Shown: positions 27,452 through 35,787 of the stretch, piece after piece
How the letters are laid out: each line of letters opens with the position of its first letter
Numbering within the stretch: the first letter of the stretch is position 1
Source: Paenibacillus sp. J31TS4
GTDB lineage: Bacteria; Bacillota; Bacilli; Paenibacillales; NBRC-103111
DNA: 64,000 bases
Reading direction: 5' to 3'
NCBI RefSeq assembly: GCF_018403265.1
Contig: NZ_BOSI01000003.1
Coordinates: forward strand, 62,001-126,000
Program-made: the position numbers and the translations under genes
The notes under the pieces: model-generated
What the model was told of the DNA's origin: nothing
Database searches by the model: none
Seen by the model: only the letters and a program-made list of their open reading frames with translations

Positions 27452-28693
27452 ATGAGTCAATTGAAAACGGATACAGGTCAGTCCATTCAAAAAATCGGAG
27501 GCTGGAAGGCATTCCTCGCCCTGCTCGGTCCCGGGTTCATTACCGCGGCGACCGTTCTCGGACCCGGCAGCATCACCGTCAGCAGCAAATCCGGCGCTCT
27601 GCTGGAATATTCGATTCTGTGGGCGGTCCTCGCCGCCGCCATCTTCATGTCGACCTATACGGTCATCGCCGGCAAAATCGGGTGCCTGAACGAAGAGTCG
27701 CTGCTTACGCTTGTAAGCCGGAACTACGGCCGCTGGCTGGCCTTCCTGATCGGCCTCTGCGTCTTCCTCATCACCGGAGGCTTCCAGACCGGCAACAACG
27801 TCGGCGTCGGCCTCGCGTTCGACGCGATGTTCGGCAGAGGCATCACGCTGTGGGCGTGCATTTTCCTCGCTATTACGCTCGTCTTCCTGTGGACGTCCAG
27901 CAACTTCTACCAGATGCTCGAGAAGATCATGATGCTGATGGTCATTCTCATGATCATCGCTTTCGTCGGCAATCTGTTCAAAATCACGCCGGATCTCGGC
28001 GCGCTGGCGGCGGGCGTCGTCCCGACCGCGCCCAAGATGTGGGGGCTCGTCATCGCCATCTCCGCGACCAGCTTCAGCATCGCCGGCGCCGCCGGGCAGG
28101 CTTACATGGTGCAGGGCAAGGGCTGGAGGCTCGGCGACCTGCGCAAGAGCAACGCCAGTGCCCTCGTCGGCATCGCCATCCTCTGCCTGCTCAGCATGAT
28201 CATCATGATCACGTCGGCCGCCGTCCTGGCGCCCAAGGGCATTAAGGTGGATAGCGCGGTCGACATGGCCGTCCAGCTCGAGCCGCTGCTCGGGCCGCTC
28301 GCCAAATGGCTGTTCCTGCTCGGTCTGTTCGCGGCCTCGTTCTCCTCGTTCGTCGCCAACGCCGTGCTCGGCGGCATGATGCTGTCGGACGGCCTCGGCT
28401 GGGGCCGGACGCTGAACGACCGGAGCGTCAAAGTGCTCAGCACGATTCTGCTCGTCGTTAGTACGCTGATTGCCGTCGTGCTGAAGGCCAATCCGATCCA
28501 GCTGATCGTCGTCGCGCAGGCGACCACAGTGCTGGGCGCTCCGCTCATTGCGGTCGTGCTGCTCCTGCTCGGCAACAACAAGAACGTCATCGGCTCGTTC
28601 AAAAACCATCCGGTCACGAACGTGCTGGCGGTGCTCGCTACCGTCTGGCTGCTGTACCTGTCGTACAGCCAGCTGCTGGAGTTGCTCAAGTAA
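27452..28693 (+). CDS. Nramp-related metal ion transporter lacking the canonical metal motif
   Basis: A 413-residue membrane protein with 11 helices of the Nramp/APC fold. It starts at the ATG 27452 (AGGAGG upstream); a longer open frame upstream has no RBS. The first helix reads LLGPGFITAATVLGPGSITV where typical Nramp proteins have Asp-Pro-Gly-Asn, so both metal-binding residues are replaced. Helix 6 has SFSIAGAAGQAYMVQGKG in place of the Met-Pro-His motif. The family assignment is from the overall pattern (GPGFITA, TGNNVGVGLA, AASFSSFVANAVLGG). Substrate is probably not the usual Mn2+/Fe2+; related NrMT proteins carry Mg2+. It is single-gene with a strong terminator downstream. Confidence 0.8.
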   Translation: MSQLKTDTGQSIQKIGGWKAFLALLGPGFITAATVLGPGSITVSSKSGALLEYSILWAVLAAAIFMSTYTVIAGKIGCLNEESLLTLVSRNYGRWLAFLIGLCVFLITGGFQTGNNVGVGLAFDAMFGRGITLWACIFLAITLVFLWTSSNFYQMLEKIMMLMVILMIIAFVGNLFKITPDLGALAAGVVPTAPKMWGLVIAISATSFSIAGAAGQAYMVQGKGWRLGDLRKSNASALVGIAILCLLSMIIMITSAAVLAPKGIKVDSAVDMAVQLEPLLGPLAKWLFLLGLFAASFSSFVANAVLGGMMLSDGLGWGRTLNDRSVKVLSTILLVVSTLIAVVLKANPIQLIVVAQATTVLGAPLIAVVLLLLGNNKNVIGSFKNHPVTNVLAVLATVWLLYLSYSQLLELLK

Positions 28694-28875
28694 AAGAGCT
28701 TTGAAAGGGACTGCTCACGTCGCAGAGGGTATGGCCGAAGGGGACGAGAAGCGGAAGCGCTTCTCGTCCCCAGTCGCCCCGCCAACCCGAGAAAAGGCAG
28801 GAGGACGCGGGCTATCCTCCTGCCACGAGATGAGCCAAGAGGGGCGCGAGCCGTTCCACCTGCCCCGAGAAAATC

Positions 28876-28907
28876 AAACGGACACCTGCCTAAGCAGGTG
28901 TCCGTTT
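28876..28907 (+). terminator. Intrinsic terminator after the Nramp-related gene
   Basis: A perfect 14-bp stem with a 4-nt loop, followed by T6 on the plus strand. It lies between convergent genes and may also help end the minus-strand NSS transporter transcript. Confidence 0.85.
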
Positions 28908-28983
28908 TTTATAGTGCCACTATGTTTCGAGGACCGAACTGCTACCAATCTAAGGCCGTGCAGCCAGCGATCTTTCCTTGCGC

Positions 28984-30345
28984 TTACTCGCCCCAGCCGA
29001 ACAGGACGCGGAAAATGCCTGTCGAGAACAGGAAGACGAAGACGACGAGCACCGGCGCGACGTAGCGGACGAGGATCAGCCAGATGCGGAACCAGAGGGC
29101 GCTCAGCCCAACCTCATCGCCGACCCGCTTCCACGCATAGCCGACGAACAGCGTCACGGCCAGCCCGCCGAGCGGCAGGATGATGTTGGATGCGATGAAG
29201 TCCAGCCAGTCAAAATACGTCCGTCCGCCAATAACCAGATCGCCGAGCGGGCCGCCGACCGAAAGCGCGGCGGGAATGCCGACGAGGAAGCAGGCGGTTG
29301 CCGTGAGAGCTGTCGCCTTGGGACGGCTGAAACTCCAGCGGCGCATGGAGTACGCCACCGAAACCTCCAGAAGCGACACTGTCGACGTAATGGCGGCGAT
29401 CGCCAGCAGGAGGAAGAAGAGGCCGCCGAAGAAGGCGCCGAGCGGCATGGAGGCGAACGCGGCGGGCAGGACGGCGAAGATGAGTCCCGGTCCCTGCGCC
29501 GGCTCCAGGCCAAACGCGAACGACGTCGGGAAGATGATCAGCCCCGCCAGCAGGGCATACAGCAGATCGCCGGCCCCGATCGCGAGCGTCGCCGAACCGA
29601 GCGACTGTCGCCGGTCCACATACGCCCCGTACGTGAGCATCGTTCCCATCCCGAGCGACAGGGAGAAAAACGCATGGCCAAGCGCCACCAAGATCGAGGT
29701 CGGCGTCAGCTTGGAGAAATCCGGCTCCAGGAAAAACGAGACGCCCGCCCCGGCTCCCGGCAGCGTCAAGCCCCGGATCATCAGAATAATGAGCAGGATC
29801 AGCAGCCCTGGAATGAGCACCTTGTTGAACGATTCGATGCCACCCGAGACTCCGCGGGCGACGACCCAGCCGGTCAGAAGCAGGACAAGCGCCTGCCAGG
29901 CGATCGGCTGGAGGCTGCCGGCGTACGCGCCGAAGACGGCGGCGTAGTCCGGATTGGCATAGAGCGAGCCGGTGAACGACTGCAGCCCGTATTTCAGCGT
30001 CCAGCCGGCCACCACGGCATAGAAGGACAGAATCATAAACGAGCCGACGATCGACAGGAAGCCGAAGCCGCTCCAGACTTTGTTCCGGGACAGATTGCGG
30101 AAGCTCGTCGCCGCGTCTCCCCGCCCGCCCCGGCCGATCGCCATCTCCGCCAGCAGGACCGGAAGCCCGACCAGCAGCAGGCAGATGATGAAGACCAGGA
30201 AGAAGGCCGCGCCCCCGTATTTGCCGGTGATATAAGGGAATTTCCACATGTTGCCGAGCCCGACCGCGCTGCCGATCGCGGCGATGATGAAGCCCGTCGA
30301 GCTGAACCGCTCCCCGGCGCGTGATTCGCTTGCTTGTTTTGTCAT
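28984..30345 (-). CDS. Sodium-dependent transporter, NSS (SNF) family
   Basis: A 453-residue membrane symporter of the LeuT/neurotransmitter type. The first helix has the unwound, Na+- and substrate-binding motif FIIAAIGSAVGLGNMWKFPY, followed by LLVGLPVLLAEMAIGRGGR. Helix 6 region FFSLSLGMGTMLTYGAY is also typical. The substrate is likely an amino acid; bacterial members often have 11 helices and work as amino acid or tyrosine/tryptophan carriers. RBS GAGGGG precedes the ATG. It is monocistronic, between a convergent Nramp gene and the divergent phosphoesterase at 30543. Confidence 0.9.
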   Translation of the reverse strand: MTKQASESRAGERFSSTGFIIAAIGSAVGLGNMWKFPYITGKYGGAAFFLVFIICLLLVGLPVLLAEMAIGRGGRGDAATSFRNLSRNKVWSGFGFLSIVGSFMILSFYAVVAGWTLKYGLQSFTGSLYANPDYAAVFGAYAGSLQPIAWQALVLLLTGWVVARGVSGGIESFNKVLIPGLLILLIILMIRGLTLPGAGAGVSFFLEPDFSKLTPTSILVALGHAFFSLSLGMGTMLTYGAYVDRRQSLGSATLAIGAGDLLYALLAGLIIFPTSFAFGLEPAQGPGLIFAVLPAAFASMPLGAFFGGLFFLLLAIAAITSTVSLLEVSVAYSMRRWSFSRPKATALTATACFLVGIPAALSVGGPLGDLVIGGRTYFDWLDFIASNIILPLGGLAVTLFVGYAWKRVGDEVGLSALWFRIWLILVRYVAPVLVVFVFLFSTGIFRVLFGWGE

Positions 30346-30542
30346 GCTGCCAACCCCTCGTGTCTAGATGTCTAATTGCTAAACGAACGTGTTCCATTGT
30401 ACCTATAGCGTGTCCATTCCGCCAAGTGGAAAATGACAGTTTACCGGGCGGCGCCATTTTTCACCGCTTGTCCGTTGCCATCCATTTCCATTCCGGATAT
30501 GATGATAGTACCCAACCATTAGTAAGTGAAACGGAGTGAACC

Positions 30543-31598
30543 ATGAATCGACGGCAATTTTTGCGCTCGGCAGCCGGCGTCTTCGTCGCCGCCTCGCTCG
30601 GAGCCGCTTCCCTCTACCGCTACCTGACCCGCTCCTCGTCCGAGGAGACCGGCGCCGCCGCCGGACCGGCCGGCAGCCCCTCGCCCTCTCCCGCTCCCGC
30701 GTCCCCAACGCCAACTCCGACGCCGCAGGGACCGGGCAAGCTCGTCGCTTCCCTCTGGCTGCTCAGCGATCTCCACATTACGACCTATGACCCGAGCACA
30801 TCAGACAAGCTGAAAAAAGCACTGGCAGATACCCAGAAGCCCGAGACGCCGGCGGACGCGATCGTTCTCGGCGGCGACCTGACGGATTACGGCATGGAGA
30901 GCGATTACCGCCAGCTGCGCACCGTGCTGAACGGTTTCAAGCTGCCGCCTGTATACGCCAATATGGGCAACCACGACTACTATGACATATGGATCAACAG
31001 CGCCGGCGCCTTCGCGACGGAGACCAAGCCGAACGGCAAGACGGACGCCCAGTCCCGGGAGCGGTTCATGAGCTTCCTGAAGCTGGAGAAGCCGTACAGC
31101 CAGTTCGACGCGAACGGCATCCCGGTCTTCCTGCTGTCGCAGGAGGCGTACCAGCAGGAAAAGCCGGAAGTCGGCGAGGGCGCGTGGTATTCGGACGCCC
31201 AGCTCGCTTGGCTCAAGGACGGCTTGGCCCGCGCGCCCAAGGGCGGCCCTATCGTCGTCATGATCCACCAGCCGCTGCCGCCGGTCGGCTCGGACGGTGC
31301 GACCCACCGGGTCATCCGGGCGAACGAGCTGCGCGACATTCTCGCGCCGTATCCGAACGTCTTCGTCTTCTCCGGTCACACGCACCGGGACTTCAATTCG
31401 GAGAACCATTACCAGCAGCACGCGACGTTCCACTGGTTCACTAACTCGACAGTCGGCCGTCTGCGGACGACCGGTCTGTCCCAAGGTATGTACATCCAGC
31501 TCTATGAACGGGAGATTCACGTGCGCGGCCGGGAGTTCGGCGACGGCACCTGGATCGCCAGCGCCGACTGGACGATCCCGTACACCGCGGGCGGCTGA
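30543..31598 (+). CDS. Tat-exported metallophosphoesterase
   Basis: A 351-residue calcineurin-like phosphoesterase. The N-terminus MNRRQFLRSAAGVFVAASLG is a twin-arginine signal, followed by a Pro/Ser/Thr-rich linker (residues about 42-62). All five metal motifs are present: SDLHI, LGGDLTD, MGNHDYYD, VMIHQP and FSGHTHRD. This makes it a complete enzyme, in contrast to the degenerate domain in the large protein at 11016. The substrate is unknown; export through Tat suggests folding with metal inside the cell. RBS GGAG. A terminator follows at 31753. Confidence 0.88.
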   Translation: MNRRQFLRSAAGVFVAASLGAASLYRYLTRSSSEETGAAAGPAGSPSPSPAPASPTPTPTPQGPGKLVASLWLLSDLHITTYDPSTSDKLKKALADTQKPETPADAIVLGGDLTDYGMESDYRQLRTVLNGFKLPPVYANMGNHDYYDIWINSAGAFATETKPNGKTDAQSRERFMSFLKLEKPYSQFDANGIPVFLLSQEAYQQEKPEVGEGAWYSDAQLAWLKDGLARAPKGGPIVVMIHQPLPPVGSDGATHRVIRANELRDILAPYPNVFVFSGHTHRDFNSENHYQQHATFHWFTNSTVGRLRTTGLSQGMYIQLYEREIHVRGREFGDGTWIASADWTIPYTAGG

Positions 31599-31752
31599 CC
31601 GGCATTCCACACCCTATCCTCGGGGTATCCCGCGGAGCCGGCTGTTTGAGCCACGGGGGCTTTCACGAGCCCAAGCCCAAAGGCTCCATTACCGGAAGCC
31701 TTTGTCCGCGCTTCTGTGGCCGCCCTCCGCCAAGCTCAGCCGTTCACGAGGC

Positions 31753-31778
31753 AGGCCCTTCCTTATTGGGAAGGGCCT
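31753..31778 (+). terminator. Terminator after the Tat-exported phosphoesterase
   Basis: A 10-bp stem AGGCCCTTCC/GGAAGGGCCT around a 6-nt loop, followed by TTTT about 150 bp after the stop codon. Confidence 0.65.
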
Positions 31779-31819
31779 TTTCGCGTGCGGGCCAGCCGCC
31801 GCCGCATGGCTGAGAGCCG

Positions 31820-32647
31820 CTACGGTAGGAAGCCGTCACGGCTCACCTTGACCTGCCCGGGCGGGAACGCCTCCCGCATCGCCTCCAGCACGCCGACGTA
31901 CGCGTCCGGCCGGTACCAGGCCTCGCAGCCGAGTGAGGCATAGATCGCGGCCACCCCGCTCTTGGCCGTGCGCCGCCCGCCGCTGCCGTCTCCCATGAAG
32001 TAGTCGTCCACAACGACGCGCGGGACGACGGCCGCGAGCCGCTCGGCGAACGCCGGGCTCGAGGGCAGCACCGGAGCGACCGCCGCCTGCGTCGGCACGC
32101 CCGCCTCGGCGAGCCGCCGGAGTGCTGCGAGACGTCCCTGGATCGGCGGCGCATAGGGCGTGAACGCCCGGCGGACCGGCTCGAGGTCCGTCTCCACCGT
32201 CACGCTGACGCGCACCCGCTCGCCAAGCTGGCGGAGCAGATCGATGTCGCGCGTAACGAGCGGGCTGCGCGTCTGCAGCAGCAGGAAGTCCGGCGGCTCG
32301 TCCATCATCGCCTCGAGCAGCGCGCGCATGACGCCTTCCTTGGCCTCCGCCGGCTGGTACGGGTCGGTGCTCGACGAGCAAAAGATCGTCACCGGCCCCT
32401 TCGCCTTGGCCCGCTTCAGCTCGCGTCGCAGGAGCGCGCCTGCGCCCGTCTTGACCTCCACCCAGCCGCCCCAAGGCATGCCTCGGAACAGCGCTACCGG
32501 CATCTGCCGCACGTAGCAGTACGAGCAGGCGAACGTGCAGCCCGCATACGGATTCAGCGTATACGTGTAGCCTTCCAGGAAGCCGCTTGCCGGATTGAGG
32601 AGCCGCTTCGGCTCCTTCCGCGTCTCGACGATCGGTTCTCTGCCCAT
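31820..32647 (-). CDS. SPL-family radical SAM protein
   Basis: A 275-residue radical SAM enzyme. The cluster motif is TFACSYCY near residue 45 within LNPYAGCTFACSYCYVRQMP (CX3CX2C), followed by IFCSSSTDPYQPAEAKEG, LLLQTRSPLVTRDIDLL and VSVTVETD. This group is related to spore photoproduct lyase and is common in spore formers, but many members act on other substrates. The ATG at 32645-32647 has GGGAGGGG 6 nt upstream; the open frame continues 44 residues further without an RBS. It stands alone between convergent and same-strand genes. Confidence 0.85.
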   Translation of the reverse strand: MGREPIVETRKEPKRLLNPASGFLEGYTYTLNPYAGCTFACSYCYVRQMPVALFRGMPWGGWVEVKTGAGALLRRELKRAKAKGPVTIFCSSSTDPYQPAEAKEGVMRALLEAMMDEPPDFLLLQTRSPLVTRDIDLLRQLGERVRVSVTVETDLEPVRRAFTPYAPPIQGRLAALRRLAEAGVPTQAAVAPVLPSSPAFAERLAAVVPRVVVDDYFMGDGSGGRRTAKSGVAAIYASLGCEAWYRPDAYVGVLEAMREAFPPGQVKVSRDGFLP

Positions 32648-32871
32648 GCCGGTCCCCTCCCTTCCTTCTTTAGACTTTCTCCCCGGCGGCCGCCTGGCTC
32701 CCCGCCTCCTCTCGATACTGACGCAGACGTGCGGGCGGAAACGGGCGAGGACCCTCCGGACGGGCCGGGGGTCCTGCATTCGTTTATGGCAAACAGCTTC
32801 TCCGTACTAAAGCGGGTGGACGAGGCGAGGCACACCTCGACGGAGCGAAGCGGGAGCGGCAGCTTGTCCCC

Positions 32872-34137
32872 TCAAGCGGGGGACGCGAGCGGAAGCGCCA
32901 GCGTGAAGGTCGTCCCCTGGTGCTTGACGCTGTGCACCTTGAGCTTGCCGTTCATCGCTTCAACGATCTGGTAGCTGACCATGAGTCCGAGCCCGGTGCC
33001 CTTCTCCTTGGTCGAATAAAAAGCGGTGCCGAGCCGCTCCAGCTCCTCCTGCGTCATGCCGACCCCTTCGTCGTGAATGCGGATAACCGCCATCTGCTTC
33101 TCGCGTGTAGCCGTTATGTAGACCTTCCCTCCATCCGGCATCGCCTCTATTGCATTTTGCAACAAGTTTCCGAACAGCTGCTGAACCCGTTCCCGGTTGC
33201 CGGAAACCACTTCGTCGGCGAGATCGTTCTCGAAGCTCAGCGTCGCGCCGTGGTTGACCGCATAGGCGGCGAGCTCGTCCAGCACCGCCGTCACTTCCTC
33301 TACGAGCCTCAGCGGCTCGAGGGGACCGGGGTCCGGCTTAGCAAGAGACAGATAGTCCCGAATAATCTGATCCGCCCGGTCGACCTCGGTCTGCATAAGA
33401 ACGAGATACTCCAGCTGCTTGTCCTCGGGCAGTTCCCGCTGGCGCTCAAGCAGACGCAGGAAGCCTTTGACGACCGTGAGCGGATTGCGGATCTCGTGGG
33501 CGACCGCCGCCGCCATCTGCCCGACCGCGCGGTTGCGCAGCGCAAGCGCATGCTCCAGCTGCAGCTGCTGCTTCTCCCGCGTCATCTCGACCAGATAGAC
33601 GGAGAGGCACATGCCGCAAGCCTGGAAGAACGGAAACAGCCCGAGCATGAGGAGCGGCTGGGAGTAGAGCAGATCGGGCTGAAAGACGGTCAGCACGGCA
33701 ATGCGGATCGGGAGGGCCAACAGCACGAGGCCGAGGGTGAATCGGAAGCGCCCGGCGCGGGTAGCGGCTTGAAACCGGGGCGCAAACAGGTAACAGGGCA
33801 CGAGCAGGAACAGATAGATGAGCAGCGAAGCGGTTAGCGGGCCCGTCTCTCCCGTAAGCAGCCGAATCCCCACGTAGAGGAGGAACAGGAGGCTCCCATT
33901 CAGCCGGCCTCCGTACAGAAACCCGAGAGTCATGGGCACGAGCCGGAGATCCACGCGGTAGCCGGAGGCGAGATGGACGGGAAACAGCAGGCACAGCACC
34001 ATCGAGCCCGCACCCAGCACAAACAGGAGAACCCGCTGCAGGAAAGACATCGACTCCGCCGGCTGGGGCTTCAGCCAAGCCTGGTAGGCCAGGATCGGGG
34101 CCGCGACGAAGACGAGCTGATTAATCAAATCTTTCAA
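32872..34137 (-). CDS. Sensor histidine kinase, KinB-like
   Basis: A 421-residue membrane sensor kinase. The first 195 residues form about six hydrophobic helices (for instance VLLFVLGAGSMVLCLLFPVH and LTASLLIYLFLLVPCYLF) like 5TMR_LYT sensors. The kinase core has the H-box VAHEIRNPLTVVKGFL, the N-box LLQNAIEAMPDGG, G1 IHDEGVGM and G2 STKEKGTGLGLMVSYQI. No response regulator gene is adjacent. Orphan kinases of this layout feed the sporulation phosphorelay in Bacillales, so KinB-like function is plausible. The TTG start at 34137 has no clear RBS and may be wrong by a few codons. Confidence 0.85.
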   Translation of the reverse strand: MKDLINQLVFVAAPILAYQAWLKPQPAESMSFLQRVLLFVLGAGSMVLCLLFPVHLASGYRVDLRLVPMTLGFLYGGRLNGSLLFLLYVGIRLLTGETGPLTASLLIYLFLLVPCYLFAPRFQAATRAGRFRFTLGLVLLALPIRIAVLTVFQPDLLYSQPLLMLGLFPFFQACGMCLSVYLVEMTREKQQLQLEHALALRNRAVGQMAAAVAHEIRNPLTVVKGFLRLLERQRELPEDKQLEYLVLMQTEVDRADQIIRDYLSLAKPDPGPLEPLRLVEEVTAVLDELAAYAVNHGATLSFENDLADEVVSGNRERVQQLFGNLLQNAIEAMPDGGKVYITATREKQMAVIRIHDEGVGMTQEELERLGTAFYSTKEKGTGLGLMVSYQIVEAMNGKLKVHSVKHQGTTFTLALPLASPA

Positions 34138-34332
34138 GTATATGACGGTTGCCTCATTTCCGGATTGTGGAAGCGAAAACCAGGGTGATGGACACTAGCA
34201 ATCCACCTGAATATACCATTCTCCCGGGATGAGGAGAACAGAGAAATATGTCACATTGTTAAACAATTCCATAAAATCCGGTTCACGGAAGACAATAGCG
34301 TTGCAACGCGAAGCGGAAACAGAACGGCTCGG

Positions 34333-34485
34333 TCAGGCCCCCTTGTTCAGTACCAGCCAGCAATTATGAAAGTCGGCCTTTTGCAGCAGCCTGGCCCGCG
34401 TCCGGGCGTCGAGACAATCCTGAAGCAGCGTCATATAGAGACGAAACCAAAACCGGTGCCAGATCATCCGGATCTCCTTCAGCAT
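34333..34485 (-). CDS. Small basic protein, 50 aa, unknown
   Basis: The frame reads MLKEIRMIWHRFWFRLYMTL, then LQDCLDARTRARLLQKADFH, NCWLVLNKGA, stop. The RBS GAAGGGGAG is 4-5 nt before the ATG. The pattern is two amphipathic, Trp/Arg-rich helices with a central Cys. It is a plausible membrane-associated small protein; I do not know the family. It lies 195 bp upstream of the kinase start on the same strand. Below the usual length cut-off, so easily missed. Confidence 0.55.
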   Translation of the reverse strand: MLKEIRMIWHRFWFRLYMTLLQDCLDARTRARLLQKADFHNCWLVLNKGA

Positions 34486-34762
34486 TCTTCTCCCCTTCCA
34501 TCCATTCACCGCCAGACACCTGGCGGAGCGGCCCGTCCGATGGTCAAGAGTATGGAGAAGACATCCATTTTATTCCACTTCCCTCTATATATCGGCAGGC
34601 TTTCTGTCAAACTACATACCCAAACGGCGAATGAAGTAAACCGCTTTCAAAAAAATAAAGCGGATCCCTACTCTATCCTAGCTGAGCCAGCGGGGACTTG
34701 TCTGTAGCCGAAAAAGGCCAATTTGCCTGCCAAATTTCGCCAATCCCCTAGGACTCCCGGGA

Positions 34763-34858
34763 TTATCCGAGCCAATCCGACAGCAGCAGCACCCAGCCCC
34801 ACAAGGCGAGCCAGAGCGGGACACTGAGCGTGACGCCCCATGCCAATCCTTTAAGCAA
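34763..34858 (-). CDS. Possible 31-aa single-helix membrane peptide
   Basis: A TTG start at 34858 with GGGGAGG about 8 nt upstream opens LLKGLAWGVTLSVPLWLALW, then GWVLLLSDWLG and stop. One transmembrane helix with a short positive start (Lys) is apparent. Composition is unlike random GC-rich sequence, and such tiny membrane proteins occur in Paenibacillus, but the start codon and expression are unproven. Confidence 0.35.
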   Translation of the reverse strand: MLKGLAWGVTLSVPLWLALWGWVLLLSDWLG

Positions 34859-35073
34859 ACCCCATTCCTCCCCAGCAGCGATTAGAAGCAGCGGCAGAAA
34901 CCCCCGCTAGCACCCAGTCTGCCCGGAACCCAAGTCTGCTAAGCAGCCGGCAGCGAAAAGCGAAGCCAAGAAAAAAAGGCGAACAAGCTAGGGTGAATGC
35001 CAAAGCCGACACGGGCCAGGCGGCATACGGTAGAGGAAACGCCAAAGAGTAGAGAAAAGGAGGGACCCTTCAG

Positions 35074-35235
35074 GTGGGAGAGCCGCACCCGAGGCTGTCG
35101 CAGTTCCTGCAGGACCTGCGACAGTTTGTCGAGACCACCGCCGCGCCGGCGCCGGATCCGACCCTCCGGCCGTACGTGCACGAACTGCAGCAGATTCTGC
35201 TCAAGCTGATGAGGAGCGAGAGCGAGGAAGCGTGA
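35074..35235 (+). CDS. Small 53-aa acidic protein, unknown
   Basis: A GTG start at 35074 with AAGGAGG 10 nt upstream reads VGEPHPRLSQFLQDLRQFVE, then TTAAPAPDPTLRPYVHELQQ, ILLKLMRSESEEA, stop. An in-frame stop at 35050 bounds the start. Two amphipathic helices separated by a Pro-rich linker are seen. The family is not recognised. It lies between the kinase region and the convergent VanZ-like gene. Confidence 0.5.
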   Translation: MGEPHPRLSQFLQDLRQFVETTAAPAPDPTLRPYVHELQQILLKLMRSESEEA

Positions 35236-35273
35236 GCGAGGAAGCGTGAGCGGCCGGCGAAACGCAAAAAAGG

Positions 35274-35756
35274 CTACGGGGCGCGCCGGCGGCTCTTGAC
35301 GAGCAAGAGCACCACCAGCAGCGCCACCGCAGCCCCGGTTAAATCAACGAAGACATCCTGGATGGCCCCGGTCCGCCCTCCCCGCTGCAGCTGATTCCAT
35401 TCGTCCACCAGCGCCGTGGCTGCCACAGCGGCCAGCACGAACGCGGCCTTGGCCGCCACATGCCCCCGATACGGCAGCAGCGCGACGAACGCGAACACCG
35501 CGAGCATCCCGTAGACGAACAAGTGAGCCGCCTTCCGGAAGAGGAACTCGACGAAGCCGTACGGGTTCCTTTTGGCGTCCACCACCGACTTGTGGTACCG
35601 GAAGGTCACATCCGGTACCACCTGCCTCAGCGTCTGCTCCGACACCTTCTCCTTCAAGAAGGGCTGGATGTTCTGGACCTTGTACGGCTGCGAGGACAGG
35701 TGGAAGATCAGGAACAGCCACGCCAGGAGCGGGATCAGGTAGAGTAGGCGTTTGAT
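35274..35756 (-). CDS. VanZ-like membrane protein with apparent ATC start
   Basis: A 160-residue VanZ-family protein with about four helices. Homology-like sequence runs from RLLYLIPLLAWLFLIFHLSS through FRKAAHLFVYGMLAVFAFVA to LVDEWNQLQRGGRTGAIQDV, DLTGAA. There is no ATG, GTG or TTG before the first helix: the frame is closed by TGA just upstream, and the codon at the right distance (7 nt) from AAGGTGA is ATC (35754-35756). A TTG at 35657 would delete the first helix. Either a rare ATC start or a nearby frameshift is implied. It is the last gene of the EPS cluster direction, 31 bp after ugd; VanZ proteins may confer glycopeptide tolerance or modify cell-surface polymers. Confidence 0.7.
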   Translation of the reverse strand: MKRLLYLIPLLAWLFLIFHLSSQPYKVQNIQPFLKEKVSEQTLRQVVPDVTFRYHKSVVDAKRNPYGFVEFLFRKAAHLFVYGMLAVFAFVALLPYRGHVAAKAAFVLAAVAATALVDEWNQLQRGGRTGAIQDVFVDLTGAAVALLVVLLLVKSRRRAP

Positions 35757-35787
35757 GGGGCTTCACCTTCTTTTGTTCCGCTAATAT

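Noticed and set aside
28978-30324. A 448-codon open frame on the plus strand, charged and low complexity
   Set aside because: Antisense of the NSS transporter; no start signal and no motif.
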